A stretch of 64,000 nt of DNA from Petrolisthes cinctipes (GCA_033782935.1 JAWQEG010000490.1:2730001-2794000); one strand, 5' to 3'; counted from the stretch's first letter, positions 31,502 through 45,095 are shown. The notes: generated by a model not told the origin, from the sequence alone. Made by a program: numbers and translations.

Positions 31502-32041
31502 CTTCAAGTTCAAGTTCAAGTTTAGGGTCCCGCAGAGGGCCGCTCATTGGCGGCATAATATGCGGGGGATATAGGGATCCAGGGTAGGATTAGGAAGGGG
31601 GTTAGGATAAGGGTGGATTGGGTCAGGGACTGTGGGTTGAGGATTAGGATTGGGGAGGTAATGATTGGTGATCCTATTTCTAAACGTGTCAAGAGTGGGG
31701 CTATTAACTACACGAGATGGGAGATGATTCCACTCTTGGATGCTGCGGGGAAAGAATGAGTGCCTAAATATATCAGTGCTTGTCTGGTATGTATGGTATT
31801 TTAAGTTGTGGCTGCCTCTAGTGGATCGTATACTTGTAGGGTGTAGATATGTGTCTTTGTCTATGTCAACTAACTTGTTTGTGATTTTGTATATCATCTG
31901 TTGTCTGTGTATCTGTCTTCGTGTTGCTAATGGGTCTAGTTTTGTGTCTTGTTTAAGCAAAGTGACTGATATAGTGTGTCTGTAATCACGTCTGGCCCAT
32001 CTTGCAGTTTTGTTTTGTATGGACTCTAATTTATTGATATT
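31502..32041 (-). pseudogene. LINE copy C, 3' portion
   Basis: The TTGAAC tail (31502-31525) and RT C-terminal domain (LESIQNKTARWARRDYRH through IQEWNHLPSRVVNSP) of the copy A family. This copy keeps the 11 bp that copy A lacks. At 32041 the sequence jumps into another element and resumes at 35399. Confidence 0.88.
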
Positions 32042-35000
32042 TTGTAGGTTGTAGGGGTTAGGTAGCCCCACCCAGGGAGGTACTACCGCTGAGGCAACGG
32101 GAGATTCAAGGAAGTACCTGATTCCATTTTTTCCCCCAGGCCTCAGTTGCTGGTTACACATCTTCTGCCTCACACATCTATGGGGAGCCAGGTAATCCCT
32201 TACACTACACACACATCCATACAAACTACATTCACTTACACTCCTATCCTTGACATTAACATACCAACTTCTCACAACTCAACATGAAAAACAATACAAG
32301 CGCAAACACATGTTAAAACTTCATACCATGGCTGATGCAACTCTTAGAGCAAGCGCGGTGGTTTCTCGGATGACCACCACCGGCAGGGCGGGGTCTTTGA
32401 CACAGGGCCCTCCCGGTCGTCATCACGCGACTGTGTCAGCACTAGCCATGATGCATAAAACAACTGCTCGTCAGCAATATGAATTAATTATGTTTGCAAA
32501 TATTCGGGGGCTTCACTCGAACATTAACTAGGTACACTTACTTCTTCAAACCGAAACCCCTAACATTCTTTTCCTCACTGAATGCTAGGTTACTCCCTCT
32601 TCTGACCTGACTCACTACAACTTTCCAGGCTATATTTTAATGTCAAATTTTAGATCAAAGGGAGGCGTTTGCTGTTTTGCTAGATCAACAATATCATTGG
32701 AGAACATTTTCAATCTCGCATCACCAGGTTTTGATTACTCAATTTACAAGCTAAATTCTTCAGGCTCAGTTAAATATTATTGTTGTATTTACCGATCACC
32801 AAATGCCTCCCCAGATAATAGCCTCTTTGATTCCCTGGCCTCCATTCTTTCTGATTTAAACATTAATGCTGCATCTGATATATCCTTACTGGGTGATTTT
32901 AATGTCCACAATGTTGAGTGGCTCACTCATTCGGCCAGAACTGACGAACCTGGGCTTGAATGCGAGTTATTCGCAGACTCATTCAATCTAACCCAACTAA
33001 TCAAGCACCCCACTCGCATACCTGATAATCCAGAACATAGACCGCACCTACTTGATTTGTTTCTTACTACCAATCCCGAAACATATAGTGTTGAAGTGAA
33101 GTCCCCTCTTGGATCCTCAGACCATTGCCTCATTGCAGTCTCCTGTTCCCACTCCTCCCTACCCATCCACTCTGAACCCATCCGAGTGACCAAATGGCAC
33201 TATGATGCTGCAGATTGGGTGGGGTTCCGTGACTTTTTAATTAACATTCCTTGGTCATCATTTTACTCTACTGACTCAGATAGCTTCCTGAACCATATTA
33301 CTGACTTTATAAAAATAGGAATGGAAACATATATCCCTCACCATCAATACTCAAAAAGATCTAACTCTCCAAAATGGTTTGATCACAGCTGTGCCAGAGC
33401 TACAGAACAAAAATCAATAGCCTATAATGCCTATACAAGGTCGAAAACTCTTCAGTCATACAATTATTTAAAAATTGTCAGATGCCATGCTAAAGCTGTA
33501 ACTAATTTAGCCAAATCTAACTTCATACATAAACAAGTCAATAAATTACTGAATAATCCTAATGATAATAAGATCTTTTGGTCAACAGTAAACTCATTCA
33601 AATCTAACTTCAACCATGGTTCATCTATTTCCCCTTTAAAGAATAGCAATGGAAATCTCATATGTGATCCACGTGGTAAAGCAAATCTTTTGGCCAATAT
33701 CTTCGCCACAAATTCAAATGACACTGCTCAAAACACTCCCATTTTGAATTTTAACTCCCCAGAAAGTCCACCCTTAATAATTCATACAAGACAAGTGCGG
33801 ACCATTTTGGAGAATCTATCTATCGACAAAGCTCCAGGGCCAGATGAAATTCCTCCCACTGTATTAAAAAATTGCTCAAAAGAATTAGCTCCAATTCTCT
33901 CAAAATTATTTCGTGTATGTCTCCATACCTCGTCCTTCCCAGCCGCCTGGAAAGAAGCCAGTGTACAACCAATTCCCAAAAAAGGAGCTACCGCAAATCC
34001 ATCAAATTACAGACCAATTGCCATCACGTCTACTCTCGGTAAAATATTTGAAATAGTTCTTAACAATCACTTTGTAAAGCACCTTGAGAAAAATCATCTG
34101 CTAAATGATAAGCAATATGGCTTTAGACAGAGACGATCTACTGTGGACCTGCTCTGTTATTTCACAGATAACATATTCCAATCAACTGATAAACATGGAG
34201 AGACTCACACAATTTGCCTTGATATATCTAAAGCCTTTGACAGAGTATGGCACAGATCATTACTGTCTAAGCTTCCACATTATGGCCTTCAATCTTTTGT
34301 TCCCCTAATTAATTCCTATCTTAGCAACAGAAAATTACGTGTGATGGTAGATGGTCTGTGTTCCGACTTTCATCCCATTAATGCTGGTGTTCCTCAAGGA
34401 GCGGTCTTGGCTCCAACTTTGTTCCTCATTCATATTAATGATCTTTTGTCAGTTACTCAGAATCCAATTCACTCCTATGCTGATGATTCAACTATTCACA
34501 GTTCCTTCTCATTTAATGATAGTTTTACTCAACACAATATTTTAGAATACAAACTTGCCACTTCAATTTCATTAAATGAAGACTTAACGAAAATCTTTGA
34601 ATGGGGACAAAACAACCTAGTTTCTTTCAATGCAAATAAAACTAAATACATCCCGTTCTCAAATAGATCAGATAATCAAGATTCTCACATTATTTTCAAT
34701 AATACAAATATCCCCAAGTCCCACAGCATTGATCTCCTTGGTGTAACTTTAAATGAAAACCTCAGTTGGACTCCCTATGTAAAATCCATTGCCAAAACTG
34801 CATCTAGGAAGATGGGACTTTTATACAGAGCTTGTAATTATTTGACTGACGAGCAGTTAGCAATAATATATAAGAGTCATGTGCGTTCCCAGATGGAATA
34901 TTGTTCACCTCTGTGGGCTGGTTGTGGATCGGTGGTGTTAAGACAATTAGATAAAATTCAAAACAGAGCTATCAGACTGATCAATAATCCTATGATCACT

Positions 35001-35398
35001 AATGAATTCCCTCCCTTATCAGTACATAGAAATGTTGCTTCCCTTGCACTATTTTATAGATACTTTTATAAGAAATGTTCGGATGAACTTGCCCTGATTA
35101 TACCACCCCTTCGCGTCTTCCCACGGAGGACTAGGGCAGCTGAGAATGCGCATGAGTTCACACTGACTCCTCCACGTTGCAGGACAACTGCTTACAAAAA
35201 TTCATTTACTTCCCGTACTACTTCCCTGTGGAATTCTCTACCAAGGGAATGTTTTCCAGCAAGTTATAACCCCCAGCAATTTAAATCCAGTTGTTTTAAA
35301 TATTTTATGAGTGGAGGATGCCAATAGGCAAATGGAACCATTTATTTATTTGTTTTTTCCTTTCCTCCACTCACTATATGTAAAAAAAAAAAAAAAAA
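32042..35398 (+). mobile_element. second LINE inserted in copy C, opposite strand
   Basis: A 3.36-kb plus-strand non-LTR element ending in a run of 18 A (about 35382-35399). The 5' 400 bp is GC-richer and untranslated or ORF1-like. It interrupts copy C between its RT C-terminal and palm regions. The junction shows a few bases lost from the target rather than a clean duplication. It must be younger than copy C. Confidence 0.88.
32472..35327 (+). pseudogene. endonuclease-reverse transcriptase of the inserted LINE
   Basis: The frame runs from before the endonuclease start (MFANIRGLHSN near 32491) to 35327 with only two stops, TAG at 32529-32531 and TAG at 32586-32588. The last 895 codons are uninterrupted. 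Endonuclease: GGVCCFARSTI, YRSPNASPDN, LLGDFNVHNVEWL and GSSDHCLIAV. RT: DKAPGPDEIPPTVLKN, NYRPIAITSTLGKIFE, QYGFRQRRSTVDLL, CLDISKAFDRVWH (motif A), GVPQGAVLAPTLF (motif B), SYADDSTIHS (catalytic). The C-terminal domain has YRACNYLTDEQL and SLWNSLPRECFP. The clade (I/Nimb or jockey group) is uncertain. Confidence 0.9.
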
Positions 35399-36750
35399 AG
35401 TGTGTGGGTCCCAGATGGTGTCGCAATACTCTAAATGTGGCCGAACGAAAGTGTTATACGCAATAATTTTTATGTCTGTGTTACACCTGCTGAGGTTCCT
35501 GCGCAAGAACCCCAGGACCCTACTAGCTTTGGCCTTGATGCTACCTATGTGTGTGTTCCACCTCATGTCCGCTGAGAAGTGGACGCCCAAGTATTTGTGG
35601 GAAGTGACTGTGTTGAGGTTGGTGTTGTGTAGTTGGTATGTATATGGAATGACATTATGGGCACGAGTAAAATGGATGTGATGGCACATGTCTGGTCTAA
35701 ATATCATCTGCCACTTGACTTCCCAGTCTTCAAGTGCAGTTAGGTCGTCCTGTAGTCGAAGGCAGTCATTCCTATCTTTAATCGGTCTGTAAACTAAGCT
35801 ATCGTCTGCAAAGAGTCTAGTGGTAGAGGAAAGTGAGAGTGGGAGGTCATTAATGTATGAAAGGAAGAGAAGGGGACCCAGGAAAGTGCCCTGGGGTACC
35901 CCAGAGGTCACAGGAACAGATGGAGACTGACTACCGTCAAGAACTACACGTTGCTTTCTGGTAGTCAAGAACGTTCTAATCCAGTGAAGAAGTTGTCCCT
36001 GTATGCCATAGAATTCTAACCTGTGTAGTAATCTTTGGTGAGGGAATTTGTCGAAGGCTTTGGCAAAGTCTAATACTATGGCGTCAACTTGTCTAATTTT
36101 TGTGTCATTGAGGGACTGCAGGATGTCATGAGTAGTTACCAGTAGCTGCGTCTCACACGAGCGTTTAGGCCGAAAACCGTGTTGATTGTCAGTCAGTATA
36201 TTTTGCCTATCAAAGTGGTCCATTATGTGTCTATGAATTATGTGTTCTAAAATTTTGCAGGGGACTGAGGTAAGTGAAATCGGTCTATAATTAATGGGAA
36301 GGGTTCTGTCTCCGGATTTAAAAATTGGGATCACATTTGCCAAAAGCCAGTCTTGAGGGAGCTCACCGGTCTGTAAAGTCTGTGAGAATATAACCTGCAG
36401 GACAGGGGCAAGAACGCTAGCGTTAGCCCTCAATATCCTGCAGGGTATATTGTCTGGTCCAGTCGCTTTGTGTATGTCTACCTCAGATAAAAGTTTCTCA
36501 ATTCCTTGGGTGTTTATATGAATGGGAGGGATAAGGGATAGGTGGGTGTGATGGTGTTGGCATGTCTGGTAAGTGTTCATGTTCATGGGTAAAAACGGAC
36601 TGGAATTGTGTGTTAAGGGCGTTGGCTTTGTCTTGTGGGTGTGTAACCAAGGAATTGTTGTGTAATAATGTTGTAATGCCGGTCGAGTCTTGTTTGCGTG
36701 CTTTAAAAAAGCCGAAGAATTTTTTGTGGTTTTGTGTGTTGTCTGCGAGG
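35399..36750 (-). pseudogene. LINE copy C, RT palm portion
   Basis: Continues copy C beyond the insertion. The RT is intact in frame through GPDNIPCRIL, HGFRPKRSCETQ, DFAKAFDKFPHQ, GVPQGTFLGP, LFADDSLVY and WEVKWQMIFRPDMC. An extra few bases near 36530 (ggataaggga) shift the N-terminal frame. The 5' end is truncated at about 36750, inside the region before the RT. Confidence 0.88.
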
Positions 36751-37149
36751 AAAAAAATGTACAGTAATCTAAAATTTCTTTGTATATTATCGAACCCATA
36801 CAAAAACACCTCGAATTGCTATATGACGCATTTCTCCAGCAAAAGATGACAAATGACTCCAGCCAGCAGTAATAGGCTTGTTAGGACCTCCAAGACCGTC
36901 GTTTGTCTATGTTGGATGGTAGTTTGCTGTGTGGTTTGGTAGTTTCAATCTATTATATAATTAGCAGTGTATAATTCGTATAAAGGCTTTGTGTGAAGGG
37001 GTATTTCTTTATAGTTCCTCTGGGGGTGGGGGATGGGGTTACTAAGCACATTATTTAATATGTAACCATGTTTACGAGTTATATATAGGATATATGTTTT
37101 TCCCATCTGACTTTTAGTGCCTCCCTACGTCAAGGAAAAATAATGAGGC
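36751..37149. other. no feature recognised
   Basis: Spacer between two LINE remnants. Confidence 0.45.
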
Positions 37150-37977
37150 GATGTCGTGCGATTTACTGTAGTTTCCGCTTTCCATTTTACATTTTCTCTC
37201 ATGTTCAGTGTTACCGTTACCGACGTGCCACATCCACTTGGACTTTGGCAACCATGGAACGCCACCTGACTCTGCCTCTTGTTAGCTGCATCAACTCTGC
37301 AGGCTTAAGATGTTCCCCTGCCACTCTCGTCACACCATCCATAAATTTCTCTCTCTGTTGTCCTCATGCTCTCCCTCCCTCCACCATCCCGGTCAGCACC
37401 ACAGCCTCCCATCTCATCCCTCCTCATCACATGTCCCAGAAATCTCATTTGTGTCTTCTTATTGTTGTCATCATTTTCCTCTCTGCTCCCATCTGCCTCA
37501 GCACGTCCATATTAGTTAGTCTTGCTGTCCATGGTATCTTCAGAATTCTCCTCCATAACCACATTTCAACTGCTTCCAACTTTTCTTGCATCTTTCTGTC
37601 CAAGTCTCACATCCATACAACAATTTTGACCATACAAATAAAACGTTTTTTGCTGCACGCTTCCTGCTTCCCGTGGACAACTTTCTATTTGTCAGATACG
37701 CCTTCATCCTCGTAAATGCACTCTTCGCAATGCCAATTCTCGATCTAATTTCTATTTCACATCTACAGTCTTGTTATCAATTAAGCTCCCTAGATACGAA
37801 AATTTGTCCACCTGCTCTATTCTTCTTCCTCCTACCTCTATTCTTACTCTGGGTGTATATGTTCTAGATGCCACCAACACTTTGGTCTTGTCCATATTGA
37901 CATTCAACCCTTTCTCCCCCCTCGCCCTCACCGTCGCATCCAACAAATGTCTTTTCCCCTCAAACCCACTTAAGTAA
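37150..37977 (-). pseudogene. LINE RT C-terminal fragment, third family
   Basis: From 37977 down: KGLNVNMDKTKVLVASRTYT, then GGRRIEQVDKFSYLGSLID, the post-catalytic segment of RTE/I-type LINE RTs, followed in other frames by a decayed YGCETWT-like region. Several frameshifts. No clean 3' end was found. Confidence 0.65.
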
Positions 37978-39469
37978 TAATAGTCAGGTAATGGTATTGT
38001 GAATGATGTAGTGTGTGTGAGTGTGTGTGTGTGTGTGTGATGGTAAAGTCATGGTTAAAAGTTCTGCAACCTGGTGAATAAAAGTGAGCCATTTGAGTGA
38101 ATCATATGAACCAATATTGCAGAGACCAACAGCTATAGTTTCGGATTATTTTTCGAAGCCATCTCATTGGAAGGTGTTGCAGGACTATTGACCATGACTG
38201 CACAAGTGAAATATCGATGTTGGCAAGACTGGACTATATCTTGGCAGGATTGATGATACTTGACTGGAAAGGATATTACTGTTTGTCATTGTAATCCAAG
38301 TATAATACAATATACTGTACAGTAGAGTCAATTCTTCTTCTTTACGATAAAATTTTATGTTGAAATGCAGTAAATAACGTTTTGAGTAATTCAATTAAAA
38401 TGACTTAATTTTGATAGAAAAGCATTTGTCAGGTGACTTGGAAACGAATTGTCATCAAGACGAATAGTCCTTGTGTTGACAATGAAAGGGATGCATATGT
38501 TATAACTATTTCCATTACAAGGAAGACTACAGACGGTGGGAATGTTGGCTCGGGGATACATGCCCGTGAGCCAGCAGCCCCCTCGTCTGTTGCCTTCGAA
38601 GAAACAGATCTCACTATCACCCTGACTCCCATTTGGGGGTCCGAGCATCTGCGTGGCTTCGGTCAACCAGACTCGGGACTGCTCGGCCAGACAGTCTGGG
38701 GAACTACAACAACAACAATAATTTCCATTCTCCAATATTTGTTTGGAGTCTTATGGAAGTCGTCTAAAATGTCAAGTAGAACATATTGTAATGTTCACAA
38801 GGAACACTGAAATGTACTAGAAAAATTAAAGTTAGTGACGGTGAAAGGATTAGTAAAATAATTAACGTAAAGAGAAGGCATTCTTTAATACAAACTTTAT
38901 TAAATATAACGATTATGGGAGTTTAGATCAAGGCATATATATACTTCAAACATGAATGGAGGGTAATGTAATAATGTCTTGGTTCTCAAAGCCATATCAT
39001 ACTAATGATACAATATTTTTCATTGTAGGTGGGTGGTGGTTCCAGCTTAGAGTACCAGTAATGCTTTGGTGCACCAGTACACTCCAAAATCCTATTGGAT
39101 TGGAGGGTCTAGCTTTGTGAGGACACGTGTACTGGTGCGGGGCTCCACTATCCTAAATTAGTACGGTACCATAACCCTATACACACACCTACTAGTTGGA
39201 GGGTGAACCTTTCATTTCAGCGTGCAGGCTGGTGTATATATGTGTGGTGCTGTCTATGGAAGATGTTGGGCCCAAAGGGAGAGTACACGGTCATTTTTCG
39301 AAGGAACCCGGTTGGCCCCCGTTTGGGGAGGGGGGCACGGCTCCCGGGGGCGGCAGGAGTGAAAACATGATTGCATTGAAGTAGCCTACTGATACTTTGA
39401 TATGCCCAATTACGATTTCCAAATTATATTTTATCCTTTTTTATACACCTTCTTTTTGCCGGGATTAGC
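37978..39469. other. no gene recognised; small GT microsatellite
   Basis: A GT run lies at about 38014-38040. The open frame at 38433-38810 (plus, 125 aa) and its minus shadow show no family feature. A GC-richer patch at about 39180-39370 is non-coding as far as can be seen. Confidence 0.45.
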
Positions 39470-39778
39470 CCGAGTTGGGACTAAAGTACTAAGGAGGTCT
39501 ATCAAAGAGGGCAGTCAGTCAAGGGCGATAAGAGCCGGGAAGGCCAGCTTTCCAGCAGCTTGAAGCTGGGGACAATCAGTTACGTGATATTGGACCGTGA
39601 CCTGAACTAGACAGCATTGGCAGGGTGGGGGAACAAACCTTTCCATCAAAAACACATGGGTGACTCTAATGTGACCAAGACTGTTTCTCAGAGTATTACT
39701 GTGGGAAGGGGATTGCCAGGGGGTCACAGATCGTTTAGTAGCTCGTAGTTTATTGTCTAATTGGGTAATAAAACACAC
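39470..39778 (-). pseudogene. LINE C-terminal zinc-like fragment
   Basis: WQSPSHSNTLRNSLGHIRVTH, then FLMERFVPPPCQCCLVQVTVQYHVTDCPQL. This matches the C-terminal H/C-rich tail of jockey-group ORF2 proteins (G-x-L-R-x-G-H-T-R-x-T-H...PPPC..C...T..H.L..CP). No RT upstream. Probably a truncated old insertion. Confidence 0.55.
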
Positions 39779-40238
39779 TGATGTTTAATTGCTATATTCT
39801 GTAATTTGATATAAATACATGCAATAAGCTGCTACTCACTAATTCAAATTTGCTCAAACAAATTATATATGGGCGTTTTACAAATCTCTTATAATTTCTT
39901 TATGGCTATAGTTATAAAAAAAATCTCATTATGGAAGCTTGATCTCGTCCTTTCATTGTGCATAGATCATGAAACGAAGCATGAACTTGTACATATTCAA
40001 TATTTTTTTCCGATTTTGCAGACATTGGGGGGTAAACGATAAGTACACAGGGGCACGTATAAATAAACTCACTAGGTCAAGCAGTAAATTATTATATACG
40101 AAATATTTAAGTGCTCTGCGGTGCTGCCAAAAAATAAACTCTCATAACTTACTGTATCATTGTTTTCCTCTCATATCGCCAAAGGATACACTCACTAGAA
40201 GTACACGATAAATATTCTGTGTATTGCACATGGGAGCT
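39779..40238. other. no feature recognised
   Basis: AT-rich. Confidence 0.4.
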
Positions 40239-40394
40239 TTAAGGAACCCTGCGATGTAGTCAGAAAATTGGAGGTTAGCGAGTCCTTCAAAAATTACCAC
40301 GAAACATCACCTAATATTAAAGGAGCTTCTTTCGTGGCTTAAGCAAGAGGAATCAGAAGCCTCCAATTCCCATACACGATCACAGGGTCCTTAA
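40239..40394. repeat. foldback repeat, long form
   Basis: The arms are about 65 nt: aaggaaccctgcgatgtagt...gaaaattggagg on the left, and on the right ctccaattcccatacacgat...cacagggtccttaa, with tttcgtggc/accacgaaa near the loop. This is the most complete stem of the family. Confidence 0.75.
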
Positions 40395-40987
40395 ATAAAT
40401 CCCCTCAGTAACAAGAGAATCCTCGGTGGAGTCGATTGTACTCTTCCTGATCCAACCAACCACATCGATATAATTATGAACTATAAGAGTCGCTTATAAG
40501 ATTAACATACACATAATCTCTGGCATTTGAGATGATGATGGACGGCGGAGTGCAAGGAAAGACATCTGTTGTTTTTGATGGGGGAACGGATAGGTTAAAT
40601 AGACACCTGCTACTTTTAATAGAAGATTAAATGGATTAACAGAGGGAAGACGCATATTGCTATTGACGGAAGAATGGAAATACAAAATTGTGGCACAGAC
40701 GCCTGGTACACTTGATAGATGAATGAAAACAACAACAGCTTCCTATAATGTCTGGCCATTAGTAACCATGCAACACTACGTTACAAAAATATATATGAAG
40801 ACTCGCCGCATATACTGTACAAGAAGCAGGCACATTACAGTAGATGGAACATTGTCAATTTACCCTCGCCTCTGATCAGGGAATGAATCATGGAGGTTGG
40901 TTTCAGGCAAGGCAGGAACAGTACAAACAACCAGCCAGTGTGAGGAGCTCTTAAGAGGAGAGACTCTTGACGGTAGATTGATGGGTT

Positions 40988-41090
40988 AGTGATTCCTCCA
41001 AATTATATCACCAAACAGGTCCCCTATTTAGTGACGTTGAGGTGATTTGTTTCCAGGATTAGTTTCGAGGAATCAGTAGCCCTCCAACCT
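40988..41090. repeat. foldback repeat copy
   Basis: Left gattcctccaaattatatca, right tggaggaatcagtagccctc-like (gtttcgaggaatcagtagcc), separated by about 35 bases. Confidence 0.65.
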
Positions 41091-41360
41091 AGTAACAAAA
41101 AATGTTCTCCCCTTAATGTTATCAACCACGTATTACAACGCTTCTTAAATATGTAAATGTGATCTACATACAAACTACATATTTATACATAAAAAAGGAA
41201 GAGGTCGAAATGTCCACAAGTCAATGAAGAAAAATGTAAAGTGGGCGGGGACAATACTATATATATATATATTTATATATAACACATTAACATCAGTAAG
41301 ACTATGTTGTTGTTATTGATATTGGTGGGGTCAAAAGAATTAAGGTTTCGTCGGTGAATT

Positions 41361-41454
41361 GAGAGTTACTGGTTCCTCCAAGTTGTGTCGTAAAACAGAT
41401 CTCGTACAGGGAGTGAATAGTGTTGTCTGGCACAGTGTGGAAAAATCCGTAGCC
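41361..41454. repeat. foldback repeat copy (diverged)
   Basis: Left gttactggttcctccaagtt; right ctggcacagtgtggaaaaat, then ccgtagcc. Confidence 0.55.
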
Positions 41455-41740
41455 TGTGATTCGCAGGGAAAAAGTATTCTTGCCCAATTAAACTGCTGGC
41501 GTCTCAGTGAACCCAACATATTTAGCAAGAATTGTTTTTATTTGTTAATACTTGGGCAACAAATGGCTGTCAATCTGAGGGGTGGTGGGGAGGTTACTGA
41601 TTGCAACAACTGTGCCACAAAACACCACCAATACTACTGAGGGAATCTGTTGCGCGAGACCGTTTGGAATTCCTGAACCGAACTATTCATCCATATCACA
41701 GAAACCTTAAGGGGACAACATCACTCCTGTGGTTAAACTG

Positions 41741-41850
41741 GGGAGCTACTGAATTCCCCTAAACTATACCAGGAAACAGACCACCTACGTATACGAATAG
41801 GGAATCCATTTCTTGGCACAATTTGGAGTAATCAGTATCCCTCTAATTTG
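41741..41850. repeat. foldback repeat copy
   Basis: Left gagctactgaattcccctaa then actataccaggaaaca; right tttcttggcacaatttggag then taatcagtatccctc. Confidence 0.7.
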
Positions 41851-42200
41851 ACCACATGGCAAGTGATTACAGTGACCTCTGGTGGTAACGGACGTGACTG
41901 TAGACCTAGATTTTACCACTAATCTTCTCATTCGGTAGAGTATGGTTTGGACACAGAGGACCAATAGTTTGCAAGACAATAATAATTCATGGACTTGGGG
42001 GGGGAGGTGGGGAGGTAATGATGATGCCCAGTACGATGGCTCCACGTCGTGTTTATAGAGGCAGTGTACCGGTCTAGTCAGATGCTATAATTGCCTGTGA
42101 GTTTTCCAGCATATGGCCCAAATATCCGTGATACACTGGCAGCCTCTGTTTGTGAGATGTGGAAAAGTGTGCATATGGGGGCCATCTCTTTCAGCTGAAT

Positions 42201-42315
42201 AATTGGAGGGATGCAGATTCCTCCAAACTATGCCAGAAAACACCGCACCTCAACATAATTATGGTGTAAGGAATTTGTTTTGTGGCATGTTTGGGGGAAT
42301 CAGTAGCCCTCCAAC
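42201..42315. repeat. foldback repeat copy
   Basis: Left gattcctccaaactatgcca (42216-42235); right tggcatgtttgggggaatc (42282 on) and agtagccctccaa. Arms pair with few mismatches over about 30 nt. Confidence 0.75.
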
Positions 42316-42839
42316 ATGCCGAAAAAAAGAAGATCCCCTGACGTGTGTTTTATGAAATGTGGCTCTCAGTGTTTCAGAATATGACACACAACTTTATGTA
42401 CTAATTAGATGTGGCAACTACAAGTTTTACGAGATGAGGCAATATCGTGTTTTATGAGGCGTTTCATTTGTGTGTTGCAGAGATGAAGAAGTTACTACAG
42501 TATAATTATGTTTATGTGAGATGTGACAACCATATATTTACTTACATTAGAATTTGTGTATCTGGATGCCTTGATACAACCTCTCATTATTTACCTGTTC
42601 AAGAGAATTTAAACCTAAACAACGGTGAGCACTTTCCTTGCTCACTGTGACTGTATCAGGTTAAGTTTAAATAGTAAACAAATGTCAATAGTAATAAACG
42701 AACCACTGTATCAGGGATTTGGGTGTCCATCGGTACACACACACCAGAGACTACTGTAGGACATTTCTGTCTATATACACAAGGAAGGAAGGAAGTGGAC
42801 GTGGGAAACAAAAGTAATACATATGATAATAATGATAAT

Positions 42840-42906
42840 ATTAATGGTGACAAAAATAATAATAATAATAATAATAAAATAAAAAATAATAATAATAATT
42901 ACAACC

Positions 42907-42943
<37 letters not shown>

Positions 42944-43040
42944 GCAGCATTAATAATATTAATTACAGAGAATTGCAGAAATAATATTTAAATAAAGTTA
43001 ATGGTAATTTCAATAATAGTAATAATAATAATGATAATAT
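42840..43040. repeat. AAT-rich microsatellite tract
   Basis: Imperfect AAT/ATA triplet runs with short unique breaks. Confidence 0.8.
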
Positions 43041-43340
43041 TAACGGTAATATTAAAACTAATGGAATGTGCACAAGTATGGAGCACAGGAAAATATTTCT
43101 CCTTATGAACTACGTTATCGCTAGTGTAAAAAGCCATGGAAATCAGGTAAGGGATTATTATCTTGGAACGCAGCAAAACAAAACGATCATTACGAGGACA
43201 AAAGAAAGTCGAAGCTTCCAAACGCAACAAGTATAATAATAATAATAGTAGGCTACTCGCTATGTGAACAACTCGCTATGATATGAAGTGTGGGTACAGT
43301 TTCTTAATTAAGGGGGTTAGTTTTGTGTTGGTAATTCTGG

Positions 43341-43436
43341 AGCAACTGAATCATCCAAACTATTCCAAGCAACAGAACACCATTATTTTTTGCCTCTCTG
43401 GTCCTGTTTCCTCGAATCAAGGTACTCCATTGTACC
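43341..43436. repeat. foldback repeat copy (weak)
   Basis: Left caactgaatcatccaaacta then ttccaagcaaca is clear. The right arm is only suggested by gtttcctcgaatcaaggtac. Confidence 0.4.
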
Positions 43437-44797
43437 AAAAAAGAATTACCACCTTAAGGGGACTTTTCCACACTAAGCAGTCGGCCGTGTCATTCCTCCC
43501 TCTTTGTGTCACTGATAATTCTCTTTTCATCACAAGCTGACGACTGTTGTGTTCTTCATTCATCACACTGTCAGGACTGTTTTGTGTTCTCCATCCCTCG
43601 TCAGTTCACTATCATCACACAGTCAGGACTGTTTTAAGTCTACCATCCTTCTTTTTACATCCTATATTTCCTTGTGGAACCAGTAGGATTACTTTGCTCA
43701 TATTTTGGAGATGTTTATTACACTTCATGAAGACTTTAGAGAACTTAGGAGTTCTCAACTTGATCAGAGGACGAGGGGAAGATTGCCGCAGGAAACCCGG
43801 GAAATATCAACCAACCCACTGCTACAAACCTTTACTTCCTGCCATTAAATAATTATAATACAAAATATATTAAACTAGTAATGAGTCAGTAATGTGTGCC
43901 ATTAGATAGTCATGGAGCGGGACAAGACAATATAAACAATGTAGTATCAAGCTACAGATGCCGTATGGGAAAACATCGCGAGGGAATTAAGACAATACAG
44001 TAACGCCTTTTATAGTACCAGGCATTTAAGACTGTGTGACACCAAGTCATTTTTAAGACGCAGTATAACTTTATCAATTCAATTACCGGATGTTGAGATG
44101 CAAAGTCCTTTTAAGTCTCAGAATATTTACAGCACTTCAATATGTAGGATCGCAAAGGAACGACAATAACGTACACTGAAAGGAAATATTATTGACTTGG
44201 ATTTCAGGACCCAGATCAATCCATAGAAGCGAGACATGTTTTTTTTTCATTTTACGGGCAATGGAAAGTTTCTGAGATGACTGACGTGCGTGGAGATGAG
44301 GAATAACAACAGTCGCTAACTCTTATATTATCATGAATAGTCCATCTTAATCAAACTGTACGCTGTATACATCGTTAGACGCTTCGAGTTTCTTTTGAGT
44401 GCATAAAATTACCAGCACAGACGAAGAGAGGGAGAAAGAAGAGAAGAGAAGGAGGAGGATGAAAAGAGAGAAGCCAAAACAGACAGACAGACAGCACATA
44501 CCCTAGTTGTACCCAAAGCCGCAAAAGAACCGAAGCTAGTGTTTGCCTCAACCACCAGTCAAAAAAAAAAAAAAAATTAATAATAATAATAATAATATTA
44601 AAAATAATAATAATAAACAAATATGTCTATCAAATTATTAGGAGACTTGAACCGACGGAGCTGGACCCAGAGTGAGCAGAAGAGCGACACAATAATATTA
44701 ATATAATAATAATATTTAAACCAACGAATTCACATAAAGTGCTTCCTACAGGCCCGATGGTAGAGGGGGAAATAATTATAACAAACCCACAGGAAGG
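43437..44797. other. no gene recognised
   Basis: AT-rich with an AAT run at about 44575-44615. A frame at 43547-43852 is CT-rich and motif-free. Confidence 0.45.
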
Positions 44798-44980
44798 AGT
44801 GTGTGTGTGTGTGTGTGGCGAGGACCCGTGTGTGTGTGTGTGTGTGGCGAGGAGGACCCATGTGTTTGTGTGTGTGTGTGTGTGTGTGGCGAGGACCCGT
44901 GTGTGTGTGTGTGTGTATGTGTGAGGCGAGGAGGACCCGTGTGTGTGTGTGTGTGTCTCTCTCACTGGCGACACACACGG

Positions 44981-45012
<32 letters not shown>

Positions 45013-45042
45013 CATTGGCAACACACAGGGCAGTTTGAGTGA

Positions 45043-45095
<53 letters not shown>

